Shown one piece after another: positions 9,298 through 19,900 of a stretch of 64,000 nucleotides of DNA. The notes beneath the pieces are model-generated. The model worked only from the letters and a program-made list of their open reading frames with translations. It did not search any database and was not told the origin of the DNA. The first letter of the stretch is position 1. Each line of letters starts with the position of its first letter. The translations under genes were made by a program, and so were the position numbers. Source of the DNA: Lentisphaeria bacterium (GTDB lineage: Bacteria; Verrucomicrobiota; Lentisphaeria; Victivallales; Victivallaceae). The stretch covers positions 21,434-85,433 of the forward strand of contig JAFVZB010000094.1 of the NCBI GenBank assembly GCA_017508385.1, written 5' to 3'.

Positions 9298-9326
9298 TTG
9301 TTTTAATCGATTCCTTACGCTATATT
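9298..9326 (+). promoter_or_regulatory. Promoter of the DUF1846 gene
   Basis: TTGTTT at 9298-9303 and TATATT at 9321-9326, 17-bp spacer, about 50 bp before the start codon. Confidence 0.55.
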
Positions 9327-9376
9327 AAGCAGGATTGATATGTTAAAAACAAAATTCCGGAAACGAGAACGTTAAA

Positions 9377-10891
9377 ATGAATACAGGTTTTGACAGTGAC
9401 AAATACTTGAAAGAGCAATCCGCAGCAATTTTGGAGCGTGCGGCAAAATTCGGCGACAAACTCTATTTGGAGTTCGGCGGAAAACTCATCTGTGATTTTC
9501 ATGCTGCCCGTGTACTGCCGGGTTTTGACCCTGATGCAAAAATCAAACTGCTTCAACGTCTCAAAGACAAAGTCGATATCATCATCTGTATCCACGCCGG
9601 AGCAATCGAAGAGAAAAAAATGCGTGCCGATTTCGGCGTCTCCTATGACATCGATACGCTCCGCACCATCGACGACCTCAGAACCTGGGGATTGGATGTG
9701 CGGGCGGTCGTCGTCACAAGGTATTGCGACCAGCCTGCGGTCAAAGTATTTCTCAACCGTCTCAAACGCCGGGGTATCAAAGTTTACACCCACCGTCCGA
9801 TAGATGGATATCCCACCGATGTTGACACCATTGCAAGCGACAAGGGATATGGAGCAAATGCCTATATTGAAACCGAAAGACCCATTGTTGTTGTAACCGG
9901 TCCCGGCTCGAACTCGGGAAAGATGGCGACTTGTCTCAGCCAGGTTTATCACGAATACAAAAGAGGAATCAAGGCGGGTTACGCCAAATTTGAGACCTTC
10001 CCCGTCTGGAATCTGCCGCTGAAACACCCGGTAAACCTCGCCTATGAAGCGGCTACTGCCGATGTCGGTGATGTGAACATGGTCGATCCGTTCCAGCTCG
10101 ATGCCAGAAATGAGATGGCAGTAAACTACAACCGTGACATTGAAATTTTCCCGGTCGTGCGGCGTATCTGTGCCAGAATAATGGCTCCGGAGCAGCTCTA
10201 TGTTTCACCAACTGAGATGGGAGTAAATCAGGTAGGCTTTGCAATCACTGACGACAAAATCGTAAGAGATGCCGCTGTTCAGGAAATCATCAGGCGTTAT
10301 TTCAGAGCTCTCTGTGATTATGCCACCGGAGATTGCGACAAAGAGACCGCAGACCGTATAAAACTGCTTCTCGATGAACTCGGAGTAACCGATACCGACC
10401 GCAAAGTTGTGCTTCCGGCAAGAAGGGCGGCTGAGCTCGCTTCAAAACAGCCTGATAAGGGAAGTGACAACATCTACTGCGGAGCCGCAATCGAACTTGC
10501 AGATGGCAAAATTATTACCGGAAAAAACTCTCCGCTGCTTCATGCCGCTTCAAGCTGTGTACTCAACGCTATAAAGTACCTTGCCGGACTCCCTGATAAT
10601 CTGCCGCTGCTCTCGGATAACGTGCTGGAATCAGTTGGCAAACTCAAAAAAGATGTCTTCCGCAACCGTCAGATAAGTCTCTCTCTCAATGAGACACTGG
10701 TTGCATTGAGTGTTTCCGGCCCTGCAAATCCGGCGGCGAGAATGGCGATGGCGGTTCTGCCGCAGCTTTCAGGATGCGAGATGCACACCAGCCATATTCC
10801 TGCGGCAGGAGACGAGCTTGGCTTGCGCCGTCTCGGAATCCATCTCACCAGTGACCCGCAATTCACCAGCCGCAACCTGTTCATGGAATAA
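9377..10891 (+). CDS. DUF1846 domain-containing protein
   Basis: 504 residues, the full length usual for this family. The start (GFDSDKYLKEQSAAILERA, then DKLYLEFGGKLICDFHAARVLPGF) and the P-loop-like VVVTGPGSNSGKMATCLSQVYHE are typical. Crystal structures of family members are known but no activity has been agreed upon; the N-terminal half resembles a nucleotide-binding fold. It has its own promoter and is followed 3 bp later by a membrane glycosyltransferase gene. Family membership is confident, function is unknown. Confidence 0.9.
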   Translation: MNTGFDSDKYLKEQSAAILERAAKFGDKLYLEFGGKLICDFHAARVLPGFDPDAKIKLLQRLKDKVDIIICIHAGAIEEKKMRADFGVSYDIDTLRTIDDLRTWGLDVRAVVVTRYCDQPAVKVFLNRLKRRGIKVYTHRPIDGYPTDVDTIASDKGYGANAYIETERPIVVVTGPGSNSGKMATCLSQVYHEYKRGIKAGYAKFETFPVWNLPLKHPVNLAYEAATADVGDVNMVDPFQLDARNEMAVNYNRDIEIFPVVRRICARIMAPEQLYVSPTEMGVNQVGFAITDDKIVRDAAVQEIIRRYFRALCDYATGDCDKETADRIKLLLDELGVTDTDRKVVLPARRAAELASKQPDKGSDNIYCGAAIELADGKIITGKNSPLLHAASSCVLNAIKYLAGLPDNLPLLSDNVLESVGKLKKDVFRNRQISLSLNETLVALSVSGPANPAARMAMAVLPQLSGCEMHTSHIPAAGDELGLRRLGIHLTSDPQFTSRNLFME

Positions 10892-10894
10892 ATC

Positions 10895-12415
10895 TTGGAT
10901 AAACTCAATCAGCAGAAGTTCATCAGACTTTCGGCGGTCGGCTTCTTACTTGTCGCCGCGGCTTTGCGTTTGTCTCTCTTGTACCGCAGTCTGCAATATG
11001 ATGAGTTATGGAGTTGGCAATTCTTTGCTCCGCTGGGTTTGAAGTCCATTCTTTTTGACTTGTCTCTGCCGAACAACCATCCGCTCAATACGCTCGGAAT
11101 AAAGTTGATTACAGCTGTCACGGATGATATTTTTCTTATCAGAACGCTGCCGTTTATATGCGGAACACTCCTGCCGTTTCCGCTGTACTTTGCGGTATCA
11201 ACGTGGTGCAATGACAAGCGCACCGGATTTTTATCGGCAATACTTGCCGCTTTTTCTGCTCCGGCAATAGTTTACAGTGCCCTCGCCCGCGGGTACATCA
11301 TTCAGGCGTTTTTCTTTGTGCTCACCGCCGCCGGTTTTGCCTGTTTTTCCTCCAAACACGTCGATAAACACGCAAAAAACGGATTTTTCCTTATCATCGC
11401 AGGCGGAATCGGAACTGTTTTGAGCGTTCCGACAGGAATAGTCTTTCTTGCCGCCCTGCTCTTGGCGGTGTGGCTTCACTCAGAAAAGAAAAAACCACAC
11501 AAACTTTTACTTTATTCCCTGATTGCCGGAGCAATAATTTCTGTACTTTATTACTCAAAAATCTACTCATCTCTTACCGCCGCTCAAAAGTGGAGCGTTG
11601 GAGGAAACTATTTTTACGGATGCGGAAAAATACTCTTTCACACATCGACGGGGTGTATTGTTGCAACGCTTACGGCACTGGTGACTACTCCGAAAAAAAG
11701 TGTTCCGCTGTTGGCAATTCCGGTTATCGTGCTTCTGAGCGGAGTTTTTACCGGTCTTGGTCCTGACCGCACATATATTATCTTTTCCATCGTCTTTTCC
11801 GTACTTTGTACAATCGCAGTCACCGAATTTTACGGACGCAAAGCATGGGGAAAACTCTTTGCCGCAGTTTTGCTGCTGCTCTTTGCCGCAGGTCAGATAT
11901 ACAACGTCAAAAACTTTATTCTGCCTGACTGGAAAATGGCTGATGTCCGCAACTCTGCCACTACTGTCGCTGTTTATCAGGCAAACAGCAGTTATCCTCT
12001 GCTGTGGAATCTCGGAACGGAGTTTCTTGCAGATTACCAGAACTCGGTCGGCAAAAGTTATCTTGATACCGTCAAAGTGTATGCGGATAACGGCGTATTC
12101 AACGGCATGGATTCATCTTTCGGAGAGAAGCAAATCAAAACCAATCTGAAAGGAACTCCGGGATATGACAGGGTACTGGGAGTATTTCACACTTACCGTC
12201 TTGAACCCTGCAGCAGTGCCGCTCCTGACGGCAGCTGTTATCTTGTGGCATACCCGAAAGAGAGTTTCCCGGTAACCGCTCCTGAAAACGCACTCAGACT
12301 CAATCCGCACTTTGAATCATCGGTTGACAAGCAGGGCAGATGCGCTCTTTATTTTACTGAAAAATATCCGGAGTCTCTCTCCGGAGCGAACATATTTTTA
12401 ATAAAAGGAATATAA
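10895..12415 (+). CDS. GT39/ArnT-like membrane glycosyltransferase
   Basis: 506 residues, about ten membrane segments in the first 340 residues and a soluble C-terminal part. The first loop has LQYDELWSWQFFA, matching the acidic pair of the GT39/GT83-type (PMT, ArnT) lipid-linked sugar transferases, and LARGYIIQAFFFVL later fits the same class. These enzymes move a sugar from a polyprenyl-phosphate donor onto a protein or lipid. No in-frame ATG exists near the start; TTG at 10895, 3 bp after the preceding stop, is the only reasonable initiation codon. Next to it is the MIF-like gene (2-bp gap). Confidence 0.7.
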   Translation: MDKLNQQKFIRLSAVGFLLVAAALRLSLLYRSLQYDELWSWQFFAPLGLKSILFDLSLPNNHPLNTLGIKLITAVTDDIFLIRTLPFICGTLLPFPLYFAVSTWCNDKRTGFLSAILAAFSAPAIVYSALARGYIIQAFFFVLTAAGFACFSSKHVDKHAKNGFFLIIAGGIGTVLSVPTGIVFLAALLLAVWLHSEKKKPHKLLLYSLIAGAIISVLYYSKIYSSLTAAQKWSVGGNYFYGCGKILFHTSTGCIVATLTALVTTPKKSVPLLAIPVIVLLSGVFTGLGPDRTYIIFSIVFSVLCTIAVTEFYGRKAWGKLFAAVLLLLFAAGQIYNVKNFILPDWKMADVRNSATTVAVYQANSSYPLLWNLGTEFLADYQNSVGKSYLDTVKVYADNGVFNGMDSSFGEKQIKTNLKGTPGYDRVLGVFHTYRLEPCSSAAPDGSCYLVAYPKESFPVTAPENALRLNPHFESSVDKQGRCALYFTEKYPESLSGANIFLIKGI

Positions 12416-12417
12416 AA

Positions 12418-12753
12418 ATGCCGTCAATCAAATTTGAAACATCCGTCGTACTCTCAAAAGAAGCGGAACAGAAACTTGCTCTTGAAATCGCAACTCTCGC
12501 CTCCTTGGAACTCAACAAGCCTCTGGAGGTCGTTCAGGTGCGTATTCAGAGTGCAATGACCGTCTCATTCGGCAACAGCTGCCGCACGAACTCGGCTTTT
12601 CTGCACCTCGCACTGATTGGTAAAATCGCTCCTGAAGTAAAAGCGGAACTGCCGAAAAAGTTTGCCGCTTTGCTGAAAGAGTACGGAGTGGAAGAAAAAT
12701 ATCTTTTCCTCCACTACACTGAAACTGCTCCCGATGCCTGGGGCTGGCTGTAA
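12418..12753 (+). CDS. MIF-like tautomerase family protein
   Basis: 111 residues. The sequence starts MPSIKFETSV, giving the Pro-1 that acts as catalytic base in the tautomerase superfamily, and ends with APDAWGWL; overall length and pattern (VRIQSAMTVSFG, FLHLALIGKI) match the macrophage migration inhibitory factor / phenylpyruvate tautomerase branch rather than the 60-residue 4-oxalocrotonate tautomerases. A ribosome site AAAGGAA lies before the ATG. It is last in an operon with the DUF1846 and GT39-like genes. Substrate is unknown. Confidence 0.8.
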   Translation: MPSIKFETSVVLSKEAEQKLALEIATLASLELNKPLEVVQVRIQSAMTVSFGNSCRTNSAFLHLALIGKIAPEVKAELPKKFAALLKEYGVEEKYLFLHYTETAPDAWGWL

Positions 12754-12755
12754 GT

Positions 12756-13868
<1,113 letters not shown>

Positions 13869-14414
13869 TCACCTCTCGAACATCATGGCACGCAGGCACT
13901 CTGAAGCATCAACGCCGAGAGCTTCAGCTACTTTTGAGGCGAAATCAAAGACCGCCCCCGGTCCTTTGCCGGTCACGATGTTGCCGTCACGCACGGCAAT
14001 GTCAGAACACGGAGTATTTCCGAAAGCAAGAAAATCATTCATTCCCGGATACATGGTGAATTTTTTACCATTGAGCACTCCGCACTTGGAAAGCACCATC
14101 GGAGCTGCGCAGATGGCACTGACTACTTTGCCTGCCGCCGCCATTTTTGAAACCAGAGCGCAGACCCGCGCATCATCACGCAAATTGGTGGAGCCCGGCA
14201 TTCCTCCCGGCAGAAAAACTGCATCGAAATCAAGTTCTTTGACTTCGTCGAGAAGAGCATCGGATTCGACGACTATTCCGTGGGCTCCTGTAATCTGCAT
14301 ATCATCAAGTCCTGCAATCGTTACTTTGAAACCCAGACGTCTCCAGATATCGCTCGGAGCTGTCGCTTCGATCTCTTCAAATCCGGATGCAAGTATCACC
14401 AGTATATCAGCCAT
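13869..14414 (-). CDS. DJ-1/PfpI family protein
   Basis: 181 residues from the ATG at 14414, which has a GAGG site 7 nt upstream; a longer frame to 14468 would overlap the promoter. The fold is clear: DILVILASGFEEIEATAP with the conserved Glu near residue 14, DAVFLPGGMPG, and the nucleophile elbow AICAAPMVL with Cys102. DJ-1/YajL/ThiJ proteins act as glyoxalase- or deglycase-type stress proteins, though the exact activity is disputed. First gene of a two-gene operon with tgt. Confidence 0.9.
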   Translation of the reverse strand: MADILVILASGFEEIEATAPSDIWRRLGFKVTIAGLDDMQITGAHGIVVESDALLDEVKELDFDAVFLPGGMPGSTNLRDDARVCALVSKMAAAGKVVSAICAAPMVLSKCGVLNGKKFTMYPGMNDFLAFGNTPCSDIAVRDGNIVTGKGPGAVFDFASKVAEALGVDASECLRAMMFER

Positions 14415-14456
14415 ATTCAACCTCATATTATTTGTAAATCTGTTTGCTTTTTTTAT

Positions 14457-14485
14457 AAAGTACAACAAATATCCGCTAAAAGCAA
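14457..14485 (-). promoter_or_regulatory. Promoter of the DJ-1/tgt operon
   Basis: On the minus strand TTGCTT (14480-14485) and TACTTT (14457-14462) with a 17-bp spacer. Back to back with the plus-strand promoter at 14494-14522. Confidence 0.5.
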
Positions 14486-14493
14486 GTTATCCC

Positions 14494-14522
14494 TTGCGAA
14501 AGTACAATAAATGAGTTATATT
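14494..14522 (+). promoter_or_regulatory. Promoter of the polysaccharide-export operon
   Basis: TTGCGA at 14494-14499, 17-bp spacer, TATATT at 14517-14522; the small gene starts about 34 bp later. Confidence 0.6.
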
Positions 14523-14555
14523 ATTATTGTGTAAGTGTAATTCGGAGATTTTTCT

Positions 14556-14795
14556 ATGCGCAACAATCAAGATCAGGCTTCCCTGCTCGGTGTGGGATTC
14601 GACAACACCGACGGTCACAAAAGAGTCACTAAAGGCGACAACTTCTATCTCGTCGGCGGCTCGGAGGAAACTCATGAAAAGATGGCTGAAACAGCTATCA
14701 AATTCAATGAAAAATTATCCCGCAGAGGCAAAAGAATGGATGAACTCTCGCAAGAGGAGTTCCGTGATATGATAAGAGAGGCTTCAGGAAAGTAA
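14556..14795 (+). CDS. Small hypothetical protein (79 aa)
   Basis: A 79-residue soluble protein with no signal peptide or membrane segment. The first half is rich in Gly/Asp (LLGVGFDNTDGHKRVTKGDNFYLVGGS), the second half is a charged helix (EETHEKMAETAIKFNEKL, ending DELSQEEFRDMIREASGK). A CGGAGA ribosome site, a good upstream promoter and a 10-bp gap to the exporter permease gene support it as a real gene. I do not recognise the family. Its place as first gene of the Wzm/Wzt operon suggests a link with surface polysaccharide export, but nothing in the sequence proves this. Confidence 0.65.
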   Translation: MRNNQDQASLLGVGFDNTDGHKRVTKGDNFYLVGGSEETHEKMAETAIKFNEKLSRRGKRMDELSQEEFRDMIREASGK

Positions 14796-14805
14796 AATCT
14801 ATCCG

Positions 14806-15636
14806 ATGAAAGAGCTTATCAACATCCTCAACCCCGTTCCGGGAATAAAACTCATCTGCCGCAACCGCACTCTGCTCAAACAGATGGTCAGGCGCAATGT
14901 GCAGTCAAAATATCAGGGGTCCGCACTCGGCATCGCCTGGAGCGTTATTCATCCGTTGATGATGCTCATCATATACACCTACGTTTTCAGCGTTGTGTTC
15001 AAAGCCCGCTGGGGCGTTCAAAACGCCAGTGAAACAAAAGGAGCTTTTGCCATAATCCTATTTTGCGGAATGGCGGTCTATTCGATTTTTTCAGAGGCAG
15101 TGTCTCTATCGGCAACTCAGATTACAGGCAACGCAAACTATGTAAAAAAGGTTGTTTTTCCGCTTCCTCTGCTTCCGGTATCGCAAGTAGTATCAAGTTT
15201 TGTTCAGGGGTTGGTTTGGGTCGTTCTTCTGCTGCTCGGTGCAATTTTCATTTACGGCAACATCAGTTGGACTATGCTTTTGCTTCCGCTGGTGTGGCTG
15301 CCGCTCTTTCTTTTTACGATGGGAATTTCCTGTTTCGTGGCTTCACTCGGAGTTTATTTCAGAGATACTCCGTATGTGCTGCAAGTAATTTTGCAGGTAC
15401 TGTTTTTCATCACTCCGATATTTTATCCAATTTCGGCTGTGCCCGAAAAGTTGCAGATTCTGCTCAAAGTCAATCCGCTTACCATGATGATCGAAGAGAC
15501 CCGGAAGGTGCTCCTCTACGCTCAGGTGCCGGACTGGAAATTTTTTGCCGTTTCCCTCGCCGTTGGCATCGCCGTTTTCATTCTCGGCTTTGCGTGGTTC
15601 AACAAAACTCAAAAGGGGTTTGCCGATGTTCTCTGA
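14806..15636 (+). CDS. Polysaccharide ABC exporter permease (Wzm/TagG type)
   Basis: 276 residues with six membrane segments. The early RNRTLLKQMVRRNVQSKYQGSALGIAWSVIHPLMMLIIYTYVFS and the late LFFITPIFYPISAVPEKLQILLKVNPLTMMIEETRKVLL are signatures of ABC-2 permeases that export O-antigen, capsule or teichoic acid. It pairs with the ATPase that starts inside its last codons (11-bp overlap). Together they would flip a completed undecaprenyl-linked glycan across the inner membrane. Confidence 0.92.
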   Translation: MKELINILNPVPGIKLICRNRTLLKQMVRRNVQSKYQGSALGIAWSVIHPLMMLIIYTYVFSVVFKARWGVQNASETKGAFAIILFCGMAVYSIFSEAVSLSATQITGNANYVKKVVFPLPLLPVSQVVSSFVQGLVWVVLLLLGAIFIYGNISWTMLLLPLVWLPLFLFTMGISCFVASLGVYFRDTPYVLQVILQVLFFITPIFYPISAVPEKLQILLKVNPLTMMIEETRKVLLYAQVPDWKFFAVSLAVGIAVFILGFAWFNKTQKGFADVL

Positions 15637-16927
15637 AACTGCTGTATCAGTTAAAAATATATGCAAATGTTTTGAGATATACGACAAGCCGTTCCACCGG
15701 CTGTGGCAGATGCTTTTCGCCGGTAAAAAACGCTTTTACAAGGAGTTCCATGCGCTCAAAGATGTGAGCTTCGATGTCAAACGCGGTGAGTGTGTCGGCA
15801 TCATCGGACGAAACGGAGCGGGCAAATCCACTCTGCTGCAAATCATTACCGGAACTTTACAACCAACTTCGGGAACTGTCGAAACCTATGGCAGAATAAC
15901 CGCCCTGCTCGAACTTGGCAGCGGATTCAATCCTGAGTTTTCCGGACGTGACAATGTTTGGATGAACGCCGCTGTACTCGGTTTTGCCGATGCTGATATC
16001 AAAGCGAAATATCAGGAAATCGTCGAGTTTGCCGATATCGGTGATTTTATAGACCAACCGGTAAAAACCTATTCCAGCGGAATGATGGTGCGGTTGGCAT
16101 TTGCAGTCCAAGTTATGCTCGACCCGGATATTCTCATCGTTGACGAGGCACTCTCTGTCGGAGATATGTTTTTCCAGCAAAAGTGTCTTGAACGGCTGAA
16201 AAAACTCCTCGACCGGGGAACCACGATTTTGTTTGTCAGCCATGACACTGCTCTGGTACGGGCGATGTGCGACAAGGCGGCTTATCTCAAAAACGGAACT
16301 CTCGCCGCATACGGCACATCTAAAGATATTTGCGAAATGTATCAGAATGACAGTACGGCGGCAGGTTCGGCAGCAGGGCAGTGGGTCACGCATAAAACTA
16401 ACGTATCCACAGCTCCGTCTGAAAACGCTCTGTTCAGAATTGACGATGAGCTCGACAAAAAAGTAACAGAACGCTCCGGCAGCCGTGAATTGGAAGTAAC
16501 GGCATTTGATTTATACGATATGTCAGGCAGAAGAATTCAGGAGTGTCCGGTAGGTGAGCGGGTGAAACTGGTGATCAGCCTTGCCGCCAATGCGGATATT
16601 CCTGCCGGAGCGCAAATCGGAGTTTTATGCCGTGATGAGCGGGGCAATGATATTTTTACCACCAATTTAGTCAATTTCCAAAAATTTCTTCCCGGAATTT
16701 CCGCAGGTTCAAGAGGCACTGTTGAATGGGAATTCGTCATGCCGGTTTTCGGAACATTCTTTTTCAGTATGGGCATAAAACCCGACAAACTCTCAAACAA
16801 CTTTTACGACCGTCCGTTCAATGCCGCAACATTGAAAACAATCAAAAGCGACCCGCTCGATACGACCGGCGCATTACTCTCGATTGCTCCTGAAAACTTC
16901 AAGATAAACATGGGGTACATATCATGA
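15626..16927 (+). CDS. Polysaccharide ABC exporter ATPase with Wzt-type C-terminal domain
   Basis: 433 residues from the ATG at 15626, which has an AAAAGGGG site. Walker A GIIGRNGAGKST (about residue 57), the signature YSSGMMVRLAF (about 149) and Walker B ILIVDEAL (about 169) are intact. Residues 280-430 form an added beta-rich domain like the Wzt C-terminal carbohydrate-binding domain, which in O9a/O8-type systems recognises the non-reducing end cap of the finished chain before export. That domain implies an end-capped, ABC-exported polymer. The gene overlaps the permease by 11 bp and the large glycosyltransferase by 4 bp. Confidence 0.92.
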   Translation: MFSETAVSVKNICKCFEIYDKPFHRLWQMLFAGKKRFYKEFHALKDVSFDVKRGECVGIIGRNGAGKSTLLQIITGTLQPTSGTVETYGRITALLELGSGFNPEFSGRDNVWMNAAVLGFADADIKAKYQEIVEFADIGDFIDQPVKTYSSGMMVRLAFAVQVMLDPDILIVDEALSVGDMFFQQKCLERLKKLLDRGTTILFVSHDTALVRAMCDKAAYLKNGTLAAYGTSKDICEMYQNDSTAAGSAAGQWVTHKTNVSTAPSENALFRIDDELDKKVTERSGSRELEVTAFDLYDMSGRRIQECPVGERVKLVISLAANADIPAGAQIGVLCRDERGNDIFTTNLVNFQKFLPGISAGSRGTVEWEFVMPVFGTFFFSMGIKPDKLSNNFYDRPFNAATLKTIKSDPLDTTGALLSIAPENFKINMGYIS

Positions 16928-19900
16928 TCGTTGCCATTTCCCTGCCCTACAACGCAAGATATCACAAGGAGTTCGGTGCTCAGCTCTGGTTTTTCTACAA
17001 ACAGCTCGGGGATTTTGCCAATCATCTTGACCACCTCACATTTATCGGCTGGGAAAAAAATCACATTTCTCCTGAGCTGCTGCCGGAAATTTGCTGGGAA
17101 AAAGAAGCCTCAACTCACGAAAAACTTGAATTTTCCATTCCGTCGGCAGAAACGGTAAAAAAAGCCAACGTTCACTATGTTGACCAGAGTATATTTGAAG
17201 AACTGGAAGAAAAATTCAAATCAAATAATCTGGTCTGGCAATATCTGATGACCCGTGAACACGCTCCGCTCGTGGATTTTTTACGCAAGACTTTTGAAAA
17301 AATCCAACAGACGGAAAGTATCGATGCCATAATCCTCAACTGCAATCTGCCATCTGCAAAAGCGGCGGCAAAAGAGTTCGGAATTCCGGTTATCCACACT
17401 GAAATAGGTCCGACAAGAAAACCGCAGTATTTCCAGACCGCCTACTGGGATCTTTGCGGAGTCAACGGAAACACTGAAGCGGCAGAAAGATTTGAAAAGG
17501 CGGCAGATGAACTTGATGAAACTCTGCTTTCCAAAAAGGAACTGCTTGCGCTTTTCATGAGTGGGAAACATTTTGCAGAAGCCAATACCATTGCAGATGC
17601 CCCCGATTACGAAGTCGGAGTGGCTGGTCAGGTTGATGACGACAGCAATATAATCGCCTACTCAAACGGTTTCAACAATCTTGAGGTACTGCGATACGCA
17701 AATTTTCACTTCGGAGAAAAAAACGTTTTATTCAGAAGTCACCCGGCAGCTCAGAGCTACTTCACGGCAACCCTTGACCGTTCACCCTCGACAGTACACT
17801 TTTTCAAACGTATTGAAAAACTCGTTACCATCAATTCAAGCATGGCTCTTGAGGCGTGTTTGTTCAACAAGCCAGTCATGGTCATGGGGGACTCTCCGTT
17901 CAAAATTCTTTCGGACGACCTTGTTTCAGGAAATATCCAAGATGATGGTCATATAAGGGAATTGAACTTTTTATTGCTCAACTATATCATTCCATACGAG
18001 CTGATTTTTGATTATGACTATATTTTCCGGCGTTTGAGCAATCCGTCGGAAAGTGAAATCAGACAATACCATCTTGACTTTTACATCCGCAAAAAAGGAT
18101 TTTCCTCACTGCAGGAATTTAAAAACTCGATTGTTTCAGAACAGAATAAAGATATTTGTTCAGAAAAAAATCCGGTTCTCAAACTTAGAGCTTGCGATAT
18201 TCCTGACCGTCTCCTGCATGAGGAGGATTTGGAAAAATGGTGCAAAAAACTGGAAGATACGATATCATCACTCGAAGAAAAGTGTCGAAAATTGCAGTTT
18301 ATGCCTCAGGAACAAAATGCTCCGCAATCGGCAAAAATTGAAAGCAAGTTCGATAAACAGCCAGAAACACCCACACTGCAAACTCTTGATTGGCAGACGC
18401 TTTTACAGCTTGCCCCCGAGCAATTTTCCAATGAGGATGATTTTACTCCCCGAATATCTCGTACCCTTATTCCCGCAAGCGGCAAAAAGATAAAAACAAT
18501 CGCTGTTTACTACTACCGTTTGCACAATGGAGGTGTTGAAAAAAACATCTCCATGACGTTGAAGGTGCTCAACCAAATGGGGTATAAAACCATTTTGCTG
18601 ACCGACACACCAACAGATGAACAAGCGTATCAAATTCCACCGGAAACTGTGCATAAGTTTTTCTCTTCAGGGGATATCCGGAAGATGAAAGCAGCTGATA
18701 CGCCTGCACGCATTAACGAATGGAAAGCATTTATCGAGAGCGAAAAAATCGATGCCGTTATATACAATGCCTCTCTTGAGCAACACGCCATTTGGGATTT
18801 ACTTGCGGTCAAACTTTCAGGAGCGCATTTCATTGTGCACTCGCACGAAACGTGCATAATGAAGATGTTTTCACGGACAAAATTCAATGCCCTGCACAAC
18901 TGGAAACTTGCCGATGCTCTCATCTGTTTGTCAAGGGTGGATGCCGCATGGTGGAAAACTCTCGGCTGTAACGCAAAATATATTCCAAATTTCGTAGAGG
19001 ACACATCGGAGGGAACGGTCGATTTTTCACGTTCCGGAAACGATATTTTATGGATAGGACGCATCAGCGAAGAAAAATCCCCTGCCGATGCCGTCAGATG
19101 TTTGAAACTGGTACTGTCAAAAGTTCCGGATGCACGTCTGATTTTTGTCGGTAAGCCGGAAAAAGAGAATGATCAGGTTTATATTGACCTGCTCAGCTGC
19201 ATCAAAGAAAATCATCTCGAAAAGCAAGTCATCTTCACCGGTTTCACTCTCGATGTCGAAAAATACTATCGTCAGGCTGCCGTACATATATCAACATCGG
19301 CACACGAAAGTTTCTCACTCACTGTACTTGAAGCAAAAATTTTCGGAATTCCGACCGTCGCTTATGATTTGCCGAACATTGAACCTTTCCGGCACGGCAA
19401 AGGGCACATCACTGTTGAGCGTGGAAATATTCAGGCATTGGCAGACAACATCATTACCCTGCTCTCAGACCGCCGTTTGCGTGAAGAAATGGGCAGAGAG
19501 GCTTTTGAGAGTTTGGATTATTTCCGCAACTTCCCCTATGAACAGGAGTGGAAAAAATGTTTTGAAGCAGTGGAAGAAAACATTTCCGCTGACTCTGCAA
19601 CTCCTGAATACGAAGATCTTGCCATAGCAGTCAGGGAGATAATGAGCGAAGGCGAAAGCATTTTTATTGACAACTCAAATGAATTGATACGTCTATCTGA
19701 CAAACTTGTTTATGAAACAGGTTATTATCAACATATGCTCTCCATGCGCAACAGTGAGTTTTCAGAGTTGCAAGAGGCTTACAACTTCAATAAAACTGAG
19801 GCAGAGCACTACAAGAAGCTGTGGGAGTATCAGACTCAGGAGACCGCCAACTTCAAGCAGGCTTACGAATACAACGAGAGCGAAGCAAAACGGCTTGCCG

